A stretch of 64,000 nt of DNA from Poa pratensis. Its lineage: Eukaryota > Streptophyta > Magnoliopsida > Poales > Poaceae. The notes beneath the pieces were generated by a model that was not told where the DNA came from, did no database searches, and worked only from the letters and a program-made list of their open reading frames with translations. Numbering within the stretch: the first letter of the stretch is position 1; every line of letters starts with the position of its first letter. Of this stretch, positions 56,099 to 64,000 are shown piece after piece. Location of the stretch: positions 25,890,058 through 25,954,057 of the forward strand of contig CAMZMU010000071.1 of the NCBI GenBank assembly GCA_947311845.1. Direction: 5' to 3'. The position numbers and the translations under genes were made by a program.

Positions 56099-57236
56099 AA
56101 CAAGTCAATATGTGCTCCTCCTGTTAACGGGTCCCACCTGTCAGTGAGATGGCTGAGTATTGACACGTAAGCAAAAATGACACATAAGCAATGACACATA
56201 AGCAAAAATGACACCTAAGCAGTGACACGTAGGCGAGATTGCTGAGTTGGCTGTCAACTAATACGAATGACCATTTAAATTGGTCGTAATCGGGTAGAAA
56301 AATATATTAAATTAATGTTATTTGCATTATGACCAATTGATGTAAGACGATTATGACCTTTCAGACAGATTTGGTCGTTATATTTTCGGGTTTAGACCCT
56401 TCAAAACAGCGAGTGACCAAATGATACAAAATGGTCATAGATCTATGACCAATATTTTCAGGGTCACTATCAAAAAGTCACTAGTTAGCACATTTCTTGT
56501 AGTGAAGGAGGTAGAGAGTGATATTATTAAGCTGAAATTGTTTCCTTTCTCCTTAAGAGGAAGAGCTAAAGATTGGTTGCTATCTTTGCCTAGAAATAGT
56601 ATTGATTCCTGGACTAAATGCAAAGATGCTTTCATTGGAAAATATTATCCTCCTGCTAAAATTATCTCTTTAAGAAGTGGTATTATGAACTTTAGGCAAC
56701 TTGATAATGAGCATGTTGCCCAAGCTTGGGAAAGAATGAAGTCTTTGGTTAAAAATTGCCCCACTCATGGACTGACTACTTGGATGATCATCCAAACCTT
56801 TTATGCAGGACTAAATTTTTCTCAAGGAACTTATTGGACTCGGCTGCTGGAGGGACCTTTATGTCCATCACTTTGGGTGCTGCTACAAAGCTTCTTGATG
56901 ATATGATGGTAAATTATTCTGAATGGCACACTGAAAGAGCTCCAACTGGTAAGAAGGTAAATTCTGTTGAGGAAATTTCCTCCTTGAGTGATAAAGTTGA
57001 TGCTATTATGACTATGCTTTCGAATGGACATGGTGTTGTGGATCCAAATAATATTCCTCTTGCTTCTTTGGTTGCTCATGATGAGAAAAATGTTGATGTA
57101 AACTTCATTAAAAATAACAACTTCAACAACAATGCTATAGGAATAATTTTGGTAGCAACAATTATAGGCCATATCCTGCTAATGGTAGCAACTCTTATGG
57201 TAATTCTATGGTAATTCCTACAGTAACAATAGAAGT

Positions 57237-58385
57237 GTGCCCTCTGATCTTGAAGTCATGCTTAAGGATTTTATTAGCACACAAACTACTTTTAATAAAA
57301 CTGTTGAGGAAAAGCTAGGAAAAATTGATACTCTTGCTGCTAAAGTTGATAGTCTTGCTCATGATGTTGAAATGCTGAAAATAAAAGCTATTCCTAGTGA
57401 TATTAGAGAGAGTAAAACACTCAATGCTATCCAAATTAAAATTGATAATAACATTAGGATGCTTGCTGAACTTCATGAAAGATGGGAGAGAGAAGAAAGA
57501 GAAGCTGAAATTGCTGAACAAAATAGTGTTGTTAGAGTTTGCACTATTTTTACTAATGAAACAAATGATGCCTCACATGCTAATGCGCCCCCTACTGTTA
57601 GTGAAAAGATAATAAGTGTTGGAAATGTCTCTACTACCTCTACAAAAAGTTTTAAATTGCCTGATAGCACTACTTTTGTTCCTAGTAAAAGTGCTGAAAT
57701 TTTTAGAGGTGTTGGTGATAATTGCTCCATTGTTTTTTATGACAACAACTTCAATTTCGAAAATTGTAACATAACTGAAGTCATCATGTTCTTGCAAAAG
57801 CTAGCTAAGAGTCCTAATGCTAGTAAAATAAATATGGCTTTTACTGAACATATTATCAAAGCTCTCATGCATGCTAGGGAAGAAAAATTAAAACTTGAAG
57901 CTTCTATCCCTAGGAAGTTAGATGATAATTGGGAACCTGTTATTAAAATGAAACTGAGTGAGTTTGAATGCAATGCTTTGTGTGACCTTGGTTCTTGTAT
58001 TTCGGTTATGCCTAAAAATTTATATGATATTCTCAAGCTTGCACCTTTGGAAAAATGTCATTTGGATGTTCACTTTGCTGATTCTTCTATGAAGAAACCT
58101 TTAGGAAAAGTTGATGATGTTTTGATAATGGTTAATAACAATCTTGTCCCTGTTGATTTTGTGGTTTTGGATATTGAATGCAATCCTTCTTGTCCTATTG
58201 TTTTGGGAAGACCTTTTCTGAGAACTGTTGGTGCTGTTATTGATATGAGAGAGGGGAATATAAAATTTCAATTCCCACTCAAGAAAGGTATGGAACACTT
58301 CCCTAGGAAGAAGATGAAATACTCACATGATACTAGTGTCAAGACAAATTATGGTTTTGGATTTTCTGGTCTTGACAATACTTGA
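57237..58385 (+). CDS. Gag-protease C-terminal frame of the Athila-type element
   Basis: An uninterrupted 382-codon frame. Residues about 1-95 are a coiled-coil-rich linker (FNKTVEEKLGKIDTLAAKVD). Residues about 235-345 are a retropepsin-like domain: MKLSEFECNALCDLGSCISV, then DSSMKKPLGKVDDVLI and CPIVLGRPFLRTVGAVIDM. The catalytic triad position reads DLGS, as in Athila proteases, rather than DTGA. The frame ends in TGA at 58383-58385, before any RT. In complete Athila elements this joins gag and pol; the ATG used here is simply the first after the gag break, so the true N terminus may be further upstream. Confidence 0.8.
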   Translation: MPSDLEVMLKDFISTQTTFNKTVEEKLGKIDTLAAKVDSLAHDVEMLKIKAIPSDIRESKTLNAIQIKIDNNIRMLAELHERWEREEREAEIAEQNSVVRVCTIFTNETNDASHANAPPTVSEKIISVGNVSTTSTKSFKLPDSTTFVPSKSAEIFRGVGDNCSIVFYDNNFNFENCNITEVIMFLQKLAKSPNASKINMAFTEHIIKALMHAREEKLKLEASIPRKLDDNWEPVIKMKLSEFECNALCDLGSCISVMPKNLYDILKLAPLEKCHLDVHFADSSMKKPLGKVDDVLIMVNNNLVPVDFVVLDIECNPSCPIVLGRPFLRTVGAVIDMREGNIKFQFPLKKGMEHFPRKKMKYSHDTSVKTNYGFGFSGLDNT

Positions 58386-60963
58386 TGCATCTCTTCATGC
58401 CTAGCTCAAAGGCATTAAAGAAAAGCACTTCTGGGAGATAACCCATGTTTTTATTTGCTGTTTTATTTTTGTTTTCTTGAGTCAAGGATGCTTGTTTACC
58501 TCTGTAGCAACTCCTTTGTATCTTTATTTGCTGTTTTGTTGTGCCAAGGAGAGTTACTAATGCAAAGTTGGTTTTATTTTCGGGACTGCATTGGGACAGA
58601 TTGCTGTTCGTCACCGTTTAATTCAGTAGAAAATCAGAAAAAATCGAAAAATGCTGAAATTTTTGTGCATGTTCCTGATGATGTTACGCAACTTTCATTA
58701 TTTCAAAAGTTTTTCATCTGAGCATCGTAAGTGCCTCGAAAAAATTCGTCATTACAGACTGTTCTGGTTTGACAGATTCTGTCTTTTATTTTGCATTCTC
58801 TCTTTTACAAGTTTTTAAGTGGTTTCTTTTCGTGTAAAAGTGCCCACTTGAGCCTAGTAACAGTGGCTAATGTTTAAAATAGTTGGCTTGTGAGTTTTGT
58901 CTTTGCTAGAACTTTGAAGTATTATCTTTTAGTGCACTAACCTGCTAATGAGAAAAGCTGTTAAGTTTTGGTGTGAAGGAAGTTTTCAAGTGTTGATAGA
59001 GGAGAATGATATTACATGATCAAGAAGAGTGAAGAGCTTAAGCTTGGGGAGGCTTACCTCCCCAGCATATTTCAAGAAGACTCAAGCATCTAAGCTTGGG
59101 GATGCCCAAGGCATCCCCTTCTTCATCTACAAATTATCAGGTCATCTCTAATGGTGCTATATTTTTATTGCTTCATACTAGTGTACTCTTCCTTGGAGCG
59201 TCAGTGTGTTTTTGTTTTCAGTTTGTTTTGTTTTGTTTGCTGTGCTATACTTGTTGGATCCTAGCATTCATGTTTGGGAGAGAGACACGCTCCACTTTTT
59301 CATTAGAATACTCTTGTGCTTCACTTATACTTGTTGAGTATTCCTGTCTAGTTGCTGTTATTGCTGTTAGCTCTCAGTTTTTCATACATCTCTTGTTAGA
59401 GCTTTCAGTTTCTTTTGAAGAAAGTACTCTCTTGCTTCACTTATATCTGTTTGGAGAGTTGTCAAATAAGTTGATTGGTGTTTGGTTGGACCAGAAAAAT
59501 GCTATGCATGTGGTAGTGGTATAAAATGCTTACATGAATCTTTTTAGATCGTTGTCTTGAGTAATTTGATGCTTGCCAATTGTTTTGAGCTGTCAAGTAA
59601 TTAATGTTTAAGCTTGTGCATCATGTAAGTAATGGCTATTAATGAAGAACTACTATAAGGATTTTCTGCTATAATAATCTGTTGCATGATTGGAAGTCCA
59701 TAGTAGTCTAGATAATTTTTGGATGAAGGCTATGTGTTAACAAGGAAGACAGTGGGAGTCTATGGTTCGTCAAACCTTGTGTTTTATGTACACTCTTGCT
59801 ATTCCAGTTGATAATGATGTTTGCTTATAATAACTTTGCTAGCCTAAACTCTGTACTAAGAGGGAATGCTTCTTGTACATCCAAAACCTTGAGCCAAATC
59901 CATGCCACCTGTGTCCACCATACCTACCTATTATGTGGTGTTTTCACCATTCCAAGTAAATTTCTTCATGTGCTATCTACTAACTACTCAAAACTGTTAC
60001 ATTTCCTTTTTGTGTCACTACTTGAAAAGCTCATAAGGACGTAGTAGTGAGATTTGTCATCTTCCATGCTAATTAATTTACAAGGATTGGCAGCTTCATC
60101 TGCTTCTCCACCTTTTATTTTGCATTAAAGAGCTGGTTAGTCCACCCTATAAATAAATAAATAGACACTCCTCCATGGTGAATGTTGGTGGGCACCCGAG
60201 GATTCGGTTAGCCATGGTTTGTGGAAAGTAAATGGTTGGGAGGAGTGTCACCAATAAGTGCTTGTTACAAGTGCAGTCCTAAAAACTCTCGGAACCGCTC
60301 TAAAAGTTAGTTAGCCATGGAAGATGACAAGTACCTGCTATTTGATTTGTTGACACCTGTATACACCATTACCTTACAAAACAATATTTTATGCTCTCTA
60401 TATGCCTTCGGGAACTACAGCTCTAGCACATGATGTTAATCCCTGCTTCCCTCTGCGAAGGGCCATTCTTTTACTTTTATGTTGAGTCAGTTTTCCCACT
60501 TCTTTCTGTCTACTTAAGCAAACATCATTGTCAACTCCAGTATAACAGTTTTTACATAACTTTGTGTTTGGTTGATCATATTCTTTGCATTGACATTATC
60601 TATATGATATACATGTTGAAAGTTGAAGCAAAAGCTGAAGCTATTATCTTCCTTTGTGTTGATACAAACACTTTCATGTTGAGAATTATTGCTGCTGTGA
60701 ACTAACTATTATGTTAGACTATTATATCTCTAAATGTTTTATAGTGTTATTCATGAAAGTTTGCACTTGTGTGATCACTTATGTTTACTCTTTATTTACT
60801 TGCTTGCAAACTATAGACCATTGGCTTGGATCACTTCATTCAGATCATGTGCATTACATTGTTATTTGATCAAAGATTGTGTTGGTAGCATGTCACTTCA
60901 AAAATTATCTGTTTTTATCGTTTACCTACTCGAGGACGAGCAGGAACTAAGCTTGGGGATGCT
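58386..60963 (+). other. Long non-coding 3' region of the Athila-type element
   Basis: It starts with ATGCATCTCTTCATGCCTAG, the usual post-gag sequence of Sabrina-like elements. No RT, RNase H, integrase or env-like frame is recognised over 2.6 kb. AAGCTTGGGGA-type purine tracts occur at about 59041, 59092 and again directly before LTR2 (60949-60963), where the last is the functional polypurine tract. Confidence 0.75.
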
Positions 60964-62442
60964 TGATACGTCTCAAACGTATCTATAATTTTTGATGTTC
61001 CATGCTGTTATTATATCAATTGCTACATGTTTTGGTTACACTTCATATCATTTTTATGCATTTTCTGGGACTAACCTATTAACAAGATGCCACAGTGCCA
61101 GTTCCCTGTTTTCTGCTATTTTTGGTTTCACGAAGTCCAAAGGGGAGTCGGAGCAGACCCACCAGGGGGCCACACCACACTAGGGCGCGGCCTAGGGTGG
61201 GCCCGCGCCCCCCTATGGCGTGGTGGCCCCCCTCGGCCACCGACGCCGCCTCTTCGCCTATATATTCTCCGCGACGCGAAAACCCTATTACGGTCGATCA
61301 TATTCCACGAAAAGTTCCGTCACGTCCGTCATCGTCAATCTCAGATCGGAGGAATTCTGAAGCTCTTCCCGGCACCCTGCCGGAGGGGAGATCATCACCG
61401 GTGGGCTCTACATCACCATGCCTGCCTCCGGAGTGATGCGTGAGTAGTCCACCCCTAGACTACGGGTCCATAGCAGTAGCTAGATGGTTGTCTCTCTACC
61501 TTGTGCCTCCATGTTTAGATCTTGTGAGCTGCCTAACATGATCAAGATCATCTTATTGTAATGCTAGATGTTGTGTTTGCCGGGATCCGATGAATATTGA
61601 TACCATGTTTATTCAAGTTGTTTATCTATGTGCTCTTGATCTTGCACGCTCTCCGTTGCTAGTAGATGCTTTGGCCAAGTAGATGCGTGTGACTCCAAGA
61701 GGGGGTATTTATGCTCGATAGTGGGTTCAGTCTCTAGATATCTGGATCAGTGACAGAAAGGTCTAAGATGGTAGGGATAAAACATTGGTGCAGTGTCCAA
61801 GGGCACTTGTATTGATTACATTACACACTTTACTTCATGCAATAATCTGTTGTTAGCAACTTAATACTGAATGAGATGCGGATGCTGCCTTGAAGGTGGA
61901 TTATTTAGGCATAGATGCTGTTGGAATAACGGTCTATGTACTTTGTTGTAATGCCCAACTAGATTTCATAGTAGACATCTTGACATGTATTGCATTGTTA
62001 TGCCCTCTCTATTTGTCAATTGCCCAGCTGTAATTTGTTTACCCAACATGCTAGTTATCTGTTCTGAGAGACACACCACTAGTGAACTGTGGACCCTGGT
62101 CCAATTTCCTCATACTGTTTACACAACCTGCTGCAATCATCTGTTTCCTGTTACTTGCTGTTTTTCCTGCTGTTTTCCACACCATACGTTTAACTCTTTG
62201 TTTCTGCAAGACCGGAGAGATTGACAACCTCCCTGTTTCGTGTTGGGCAAAGTTCTGGTTTGTGTCTGTGCAGATTCCACGTTGGTGCAAGCTCCCTAGC
62301 GGCAGGGGAGTCAACATCAACAACCTTCCGATAGATCATCAAGTCCTACTGGATTGATAACCTTGGGTAGATTTCTCAAGGGAAAACTTCTGCTGTCTAC
62401 ATCATAACCTTCCTCTTGGGGTTCACCAACACGTAGCCATCA
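60964..62442 (+). repeat. 3' LTR of the Athila-type element
   Basis: 1479 bp. Compared with LTR1 it lacks about 70 bp (the segment after GGTTTCA, LTR1 positions about 52885-52960) and 18 bp (ATGTGCTATTGCTACTAG region, LTR1 about 53601), plus scattered substitutions. It ends GTAGCCATCA. Confidence 0.93.
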
Positions 62443-62447
62443 ACATA

Positions 62448-62941
62448 CTCGCTCCTGAAGTTACTTTGTGTCCCAAAGGCGACCTCCAAGTTGACTCGCC
62501 CCAATGGCTGAGCTGATATGCCTGGCACGACACCGTGAAACGTTGTTCTTGATGGGTGTAGCTGTTTTTCTTGGAGGTTCATTCTTTTGACGGTTTCATA
62601 GTACAATATATTGATGCTGCTACCTCCATCCATCACTATTTTGCTCAACTTGTACCCTGCGACTTGAGGGGCAACCACCAGCGCGAGTTTGCCCTCTTCA
62701 TTTATTTCTCCTGGGTGATCCTCGCGGCACCAAACTACTGGCTGCTCGGACCACTTTAGCCACTGTGGGACGGCTGGTACTATGGCATTAACAACCTGAT
62801 TGCGTCGTCGCAGCTTTTGTTCCCTCCTTGAAGTATTCACCACAATGGTATGGTACTGACCCAACTGTTTTGGGAACTGTGGCTGATCTGGCTGCGGATT
62901 TGGGACGGCGTTGTTGCTGTTGTTGCCTCCACCGTGGTTAC
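62448..62941 (-). pseudogene. Retand-like gag end and retropepsin, right fragment
   Basis: Minus-strand frame with PQPDQPQFPKQLGQYHTI, then EGKLALVVAPQVAGYKLSKI and VMDGGSSINILYYETV. DGGS is the protease catalytic motif of Tat/Retand-type elements. It continues across the Athila insertion into 52717-52350. Upstream gag is cut by the LTR element at 62942. Confidence 0.85.
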
Positions 62942-63404
62942 TGTCGAGGATATAGGATATGGATATCCCGACATATGATAGATGCGGCCCAACATGGAGA
63001 AGGCCCAGCAAGGCGACTTAATGTTTTAAGTCGCACAAGGACTCCATGAACCGACTTGTAATAGAAACCCTAGTTTGTATCCTACTAGGACACAACATGT
63101 AAGCCTGCCCCTTCCACCTATATAAGGAGGGGCAAGGCGCACCAAAATCTCCCAGATCTCAAGAGACTAGAGCCAACAAAATAGAGAGAGAGCCGCCACA
63201 TTGGCGACTCGCTCATCGGCATACGGAATAAGATCTAGTCACAAACAGCATGTAGGTCTTTTACCGGACGATGTTTCCCGGGGCCTGAAGCTGTATAAAT
63301 CGCTCTTCTGTGTGCAATCTCGCTCCCGGAAGATCCCACTTCGCCTAAATCCCACACCTACGAAGTCATCCGGAGATGACATGTGTCGTGACAAACCCAC
63401 GACA
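62942..63404 (+). repeat. 5' LTR of a second Retand/Tat-like Gypsy element
   Basis: 463 bp, TGTCGAGGATATAGGATATG to CGTGACAAACCCACGACA, with a TATA box (CCTATATAAGG, about 63117-63127). A primer site TTGGCGCCCACCGTG follows at 63406-63420, so this is a 5' LTR and the element runs out of the window to the right. It is inserted in the gag of the older, oppositely oriented relative; the presumed left target copy is GTTAC (62937-62941). Confidence 0.88.
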
Positions 63405-64000
63405 GTTGGCGCCCACCGTGAGGCTCAGGCACTTGGAATCATTGTCCGGGCGGGATCCCTTCATCAACAATCTCGGCGACTTCATGGCCACGCCAGTTTA
63501 ATCAATTCGGCGACATCGAGAATATTGGCGACTCGTCGTGCAAGCGCCCAGGGCTCAGACATCAACATCGTCCGTGGGCTGCTGATCAAATCCGTCAGAT
63601 TGGAGCGCGGGCTCGACATCACCGTCGCTCGTGCGTGGCACGCGTTCGCTGTGTCAGCCGGATCGAGCAATTCAAATCGCAACAAAGCAAGTTCCATCGT
63701 ATGCTGGATTGATCGATCCTGTGATTCAGTTCCGTGCGGAGTACGAGTACAATTCAGGTTCCAGCCTGGCCTGCGGCAGAAAAATCGAAGGCAAGGATCC
63801 AATCGCGTATGGATCAAGCCCTGAAGAGAAAAGGAAAAAATCTGACGAGCTATTGAAAGAGAGTCGTGTACGACTCAAAAAATACTACTTTTAGCTAAAG
63901 CTCTGCTGATGTACGTGAAGGAGAAGGACATAGTGCAAGCCAAGCGTCACTAGAAGTCACGTGGAGCAGTCCACATGTGGTGCGGCTTCTAAAGCTGGGT
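63405..64000 (+). mobile_element. Leader and gag start of the second Retand/Tat-like element
   Basis: After the primer site comes GAGGCTCAGGCACTTGGAAT and a leader with several short open frames. None can be firmly assigned, and the expected gag is likely beyond 64000 or begins near 63700. Only about 600 bp is visible. Confidence 0.55.

Larger units (their letters stand above)
54716..56504. mobile_element. CACTA transposon derivative (non-autonomous)
   Basis: The right end TTTCTTGTAGTG (reverse strand CACTACAAGAAA) is the CACTA hallmark, followed by sub-terminal GTGACC/ATGACC repeats (56290-56480). AAG flanks both sides (54713-54715, 56505-56507), a 3-bp target duplication, and gag is continuous across it. 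The left end reads CTTTCAACGAAAAA, a strongly diverged terminus. Length is 1.8 kb with no transposase. Confidence 0.78.
54491..57210 (+). pseudogene. gag: Gag of the Athila-type element, split by a CACTA element
   Basis: The first part, 54491-54715 (MSNPENTKLCDFTS to CDMQKYK), is the Athila gag N terminus (AHLNNFVELC). The capsid region resumes after the CACTA insertion at 56505: KEVESDIIKLKLFPFSLRGR, then AFIGKYYPP and LDDMMVNYSEWHTERAP, ending in an Asn-rich stretch. Frame changes near 56820, 57137 and 57207 fit single bases missing from TT or TC-type doublets. With the CACTA element removed, the codons on both sides join directly. Confidence 0.85.
52718..62442 (+). mobile_element. Athila-type non-autonomous Gypsy element (Sabrina/Fatima-like)
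   Basis: Two LTRs (52718-54287, 60964-62442), a primer site TGGCGCCGTTGGCGGGGA (54298-54315), gag, a gag-protease frame, no reverse transcriptase or integrase, and a purine tract AAGCTTGGGGATGC before LTR2. The Triticeae Athila relatives Sabrina and Fatima have this design; I cannot say which from sequence alone. A CACTA element (54716-56504) sits inside gag. The whole element is inserted in the protease of the Retand-like element. Confidence 0.9.
47351..62941 (-). mobile_element. Retand/Tat-like Gypsy element, interrupted and 5'-truncated
   Basis: Its parts are 47351-52717 and 62448-62941, separated by an Athila-type insertion (52718-62442). Reading leftwards on the minus strand: end of gag and protease (62941-62448), the continuing protease/RT spacer (52717-52350), a hairpin tandem array (52269-51945), an antisense gene, a purine tract and the 3' LTR. 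RT, RNase H and integrase are not seen, so the element is either deleted or non-autonomous. Its 5' end is cut by another LTR element at 62942. Confidence 0.8.

Noticed and set aside
55631..56147. Two proteins rich in GGSH and GPT repeats
   Set aside because: They are translations of the GGGTCCCAC tandem array and have no independent support.

Overview
This window reads as a stretch of a large, repeat-rich grass genome (Pooideae, most likely Triticeae). The grounds are: 5'-CTCCCTCCG Stowaway MITEs with TA target duplications; an Athila-type LTR element starting TGATACGTCTCAAACG with a TGGCGCCGTTGG-type primer site and no visible pol; a Gypsy chromovirus with 3.7 kb LTRs; CACTA, hAT and PIF/Harbinger DNA transposons; and host genes with plant introns and grass-like GC-rich first exons. 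There is nothing prokaryotic and no operon structure, so genes are not expected to be co-transcribed.

Layout. 1-1.2 kb: DNA-transposon remnants and MITEs. 1.33-6.43 kb (+): a 12-exon gene for a plastid YbeY-HAD fusion protein. Its last intron, last exon and 3' flank are tandemly duplicated (646 bp); the second copy was split by a hAT-like element (7272-10744), which was itself entered by a PIF/Harbinger transposon (8552-10604). 11.2-11.8 kb (-): a two-exon OXS3-like gene. 12.3-13.4 kb: a PIF-like non-autonomous element. 13.58-27.73 kb: a poly-A-tailed GC-rich retroposon split by a complete Tekay-type Gypsy element (14847-27345). 27.7-33 kb: intergenic DNA with one copy of a dispersed duplication, a foldback and hAT fragments. 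33.8-35.3 kb (-): a CCHC zinc-knuckle/DUF4283-like gene. 35.6-36.5 kb: a LINE tail. 37.1-39.0 kb (-): a 5'-truncated MYB3R gene. 39.8-42.3 kb: the second part of the dispersed duplication, MITEs and a LINE end. 42.1-47.35 kb: a 3.5 kb tandem duplication carrying a DUF295 (F-box-associated) fragment and a long LTR. 47.35-62.94 kb: a minus-strand Retand/Tat-like Gypsy element with an antisense multi-exon gene and a hairpin-rich tandem array, interrupted by a 9.7 kb Athila-type element, which is itself interrupted by a CACTA element. 62.94-64 kb: the start of another LTR element related to the Retand-like one.

Only three or four loci look like host genes: YbeY-HAD, OXS3-like, the CCHC gene, and the MYB3R and DUF295 fragments. 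Everything else is transposon-derived.

Two points matter most to a reader. First, almost every reading-frame break that I could place in otherwise recognisable genes is the loss of a single base from a run of two to four identical bases. The two Tekay LTRs also differ mainly in run lengths. This suggests consensus sequence error rather than biological decay, so 'pseudogene' calls here are provisional. Second, the YbeY domain has lost all three metal-binding histidines by substitution, while the HAD domain of the same protein keeps its catalytic motifs. That cannot be explained by run-length error.
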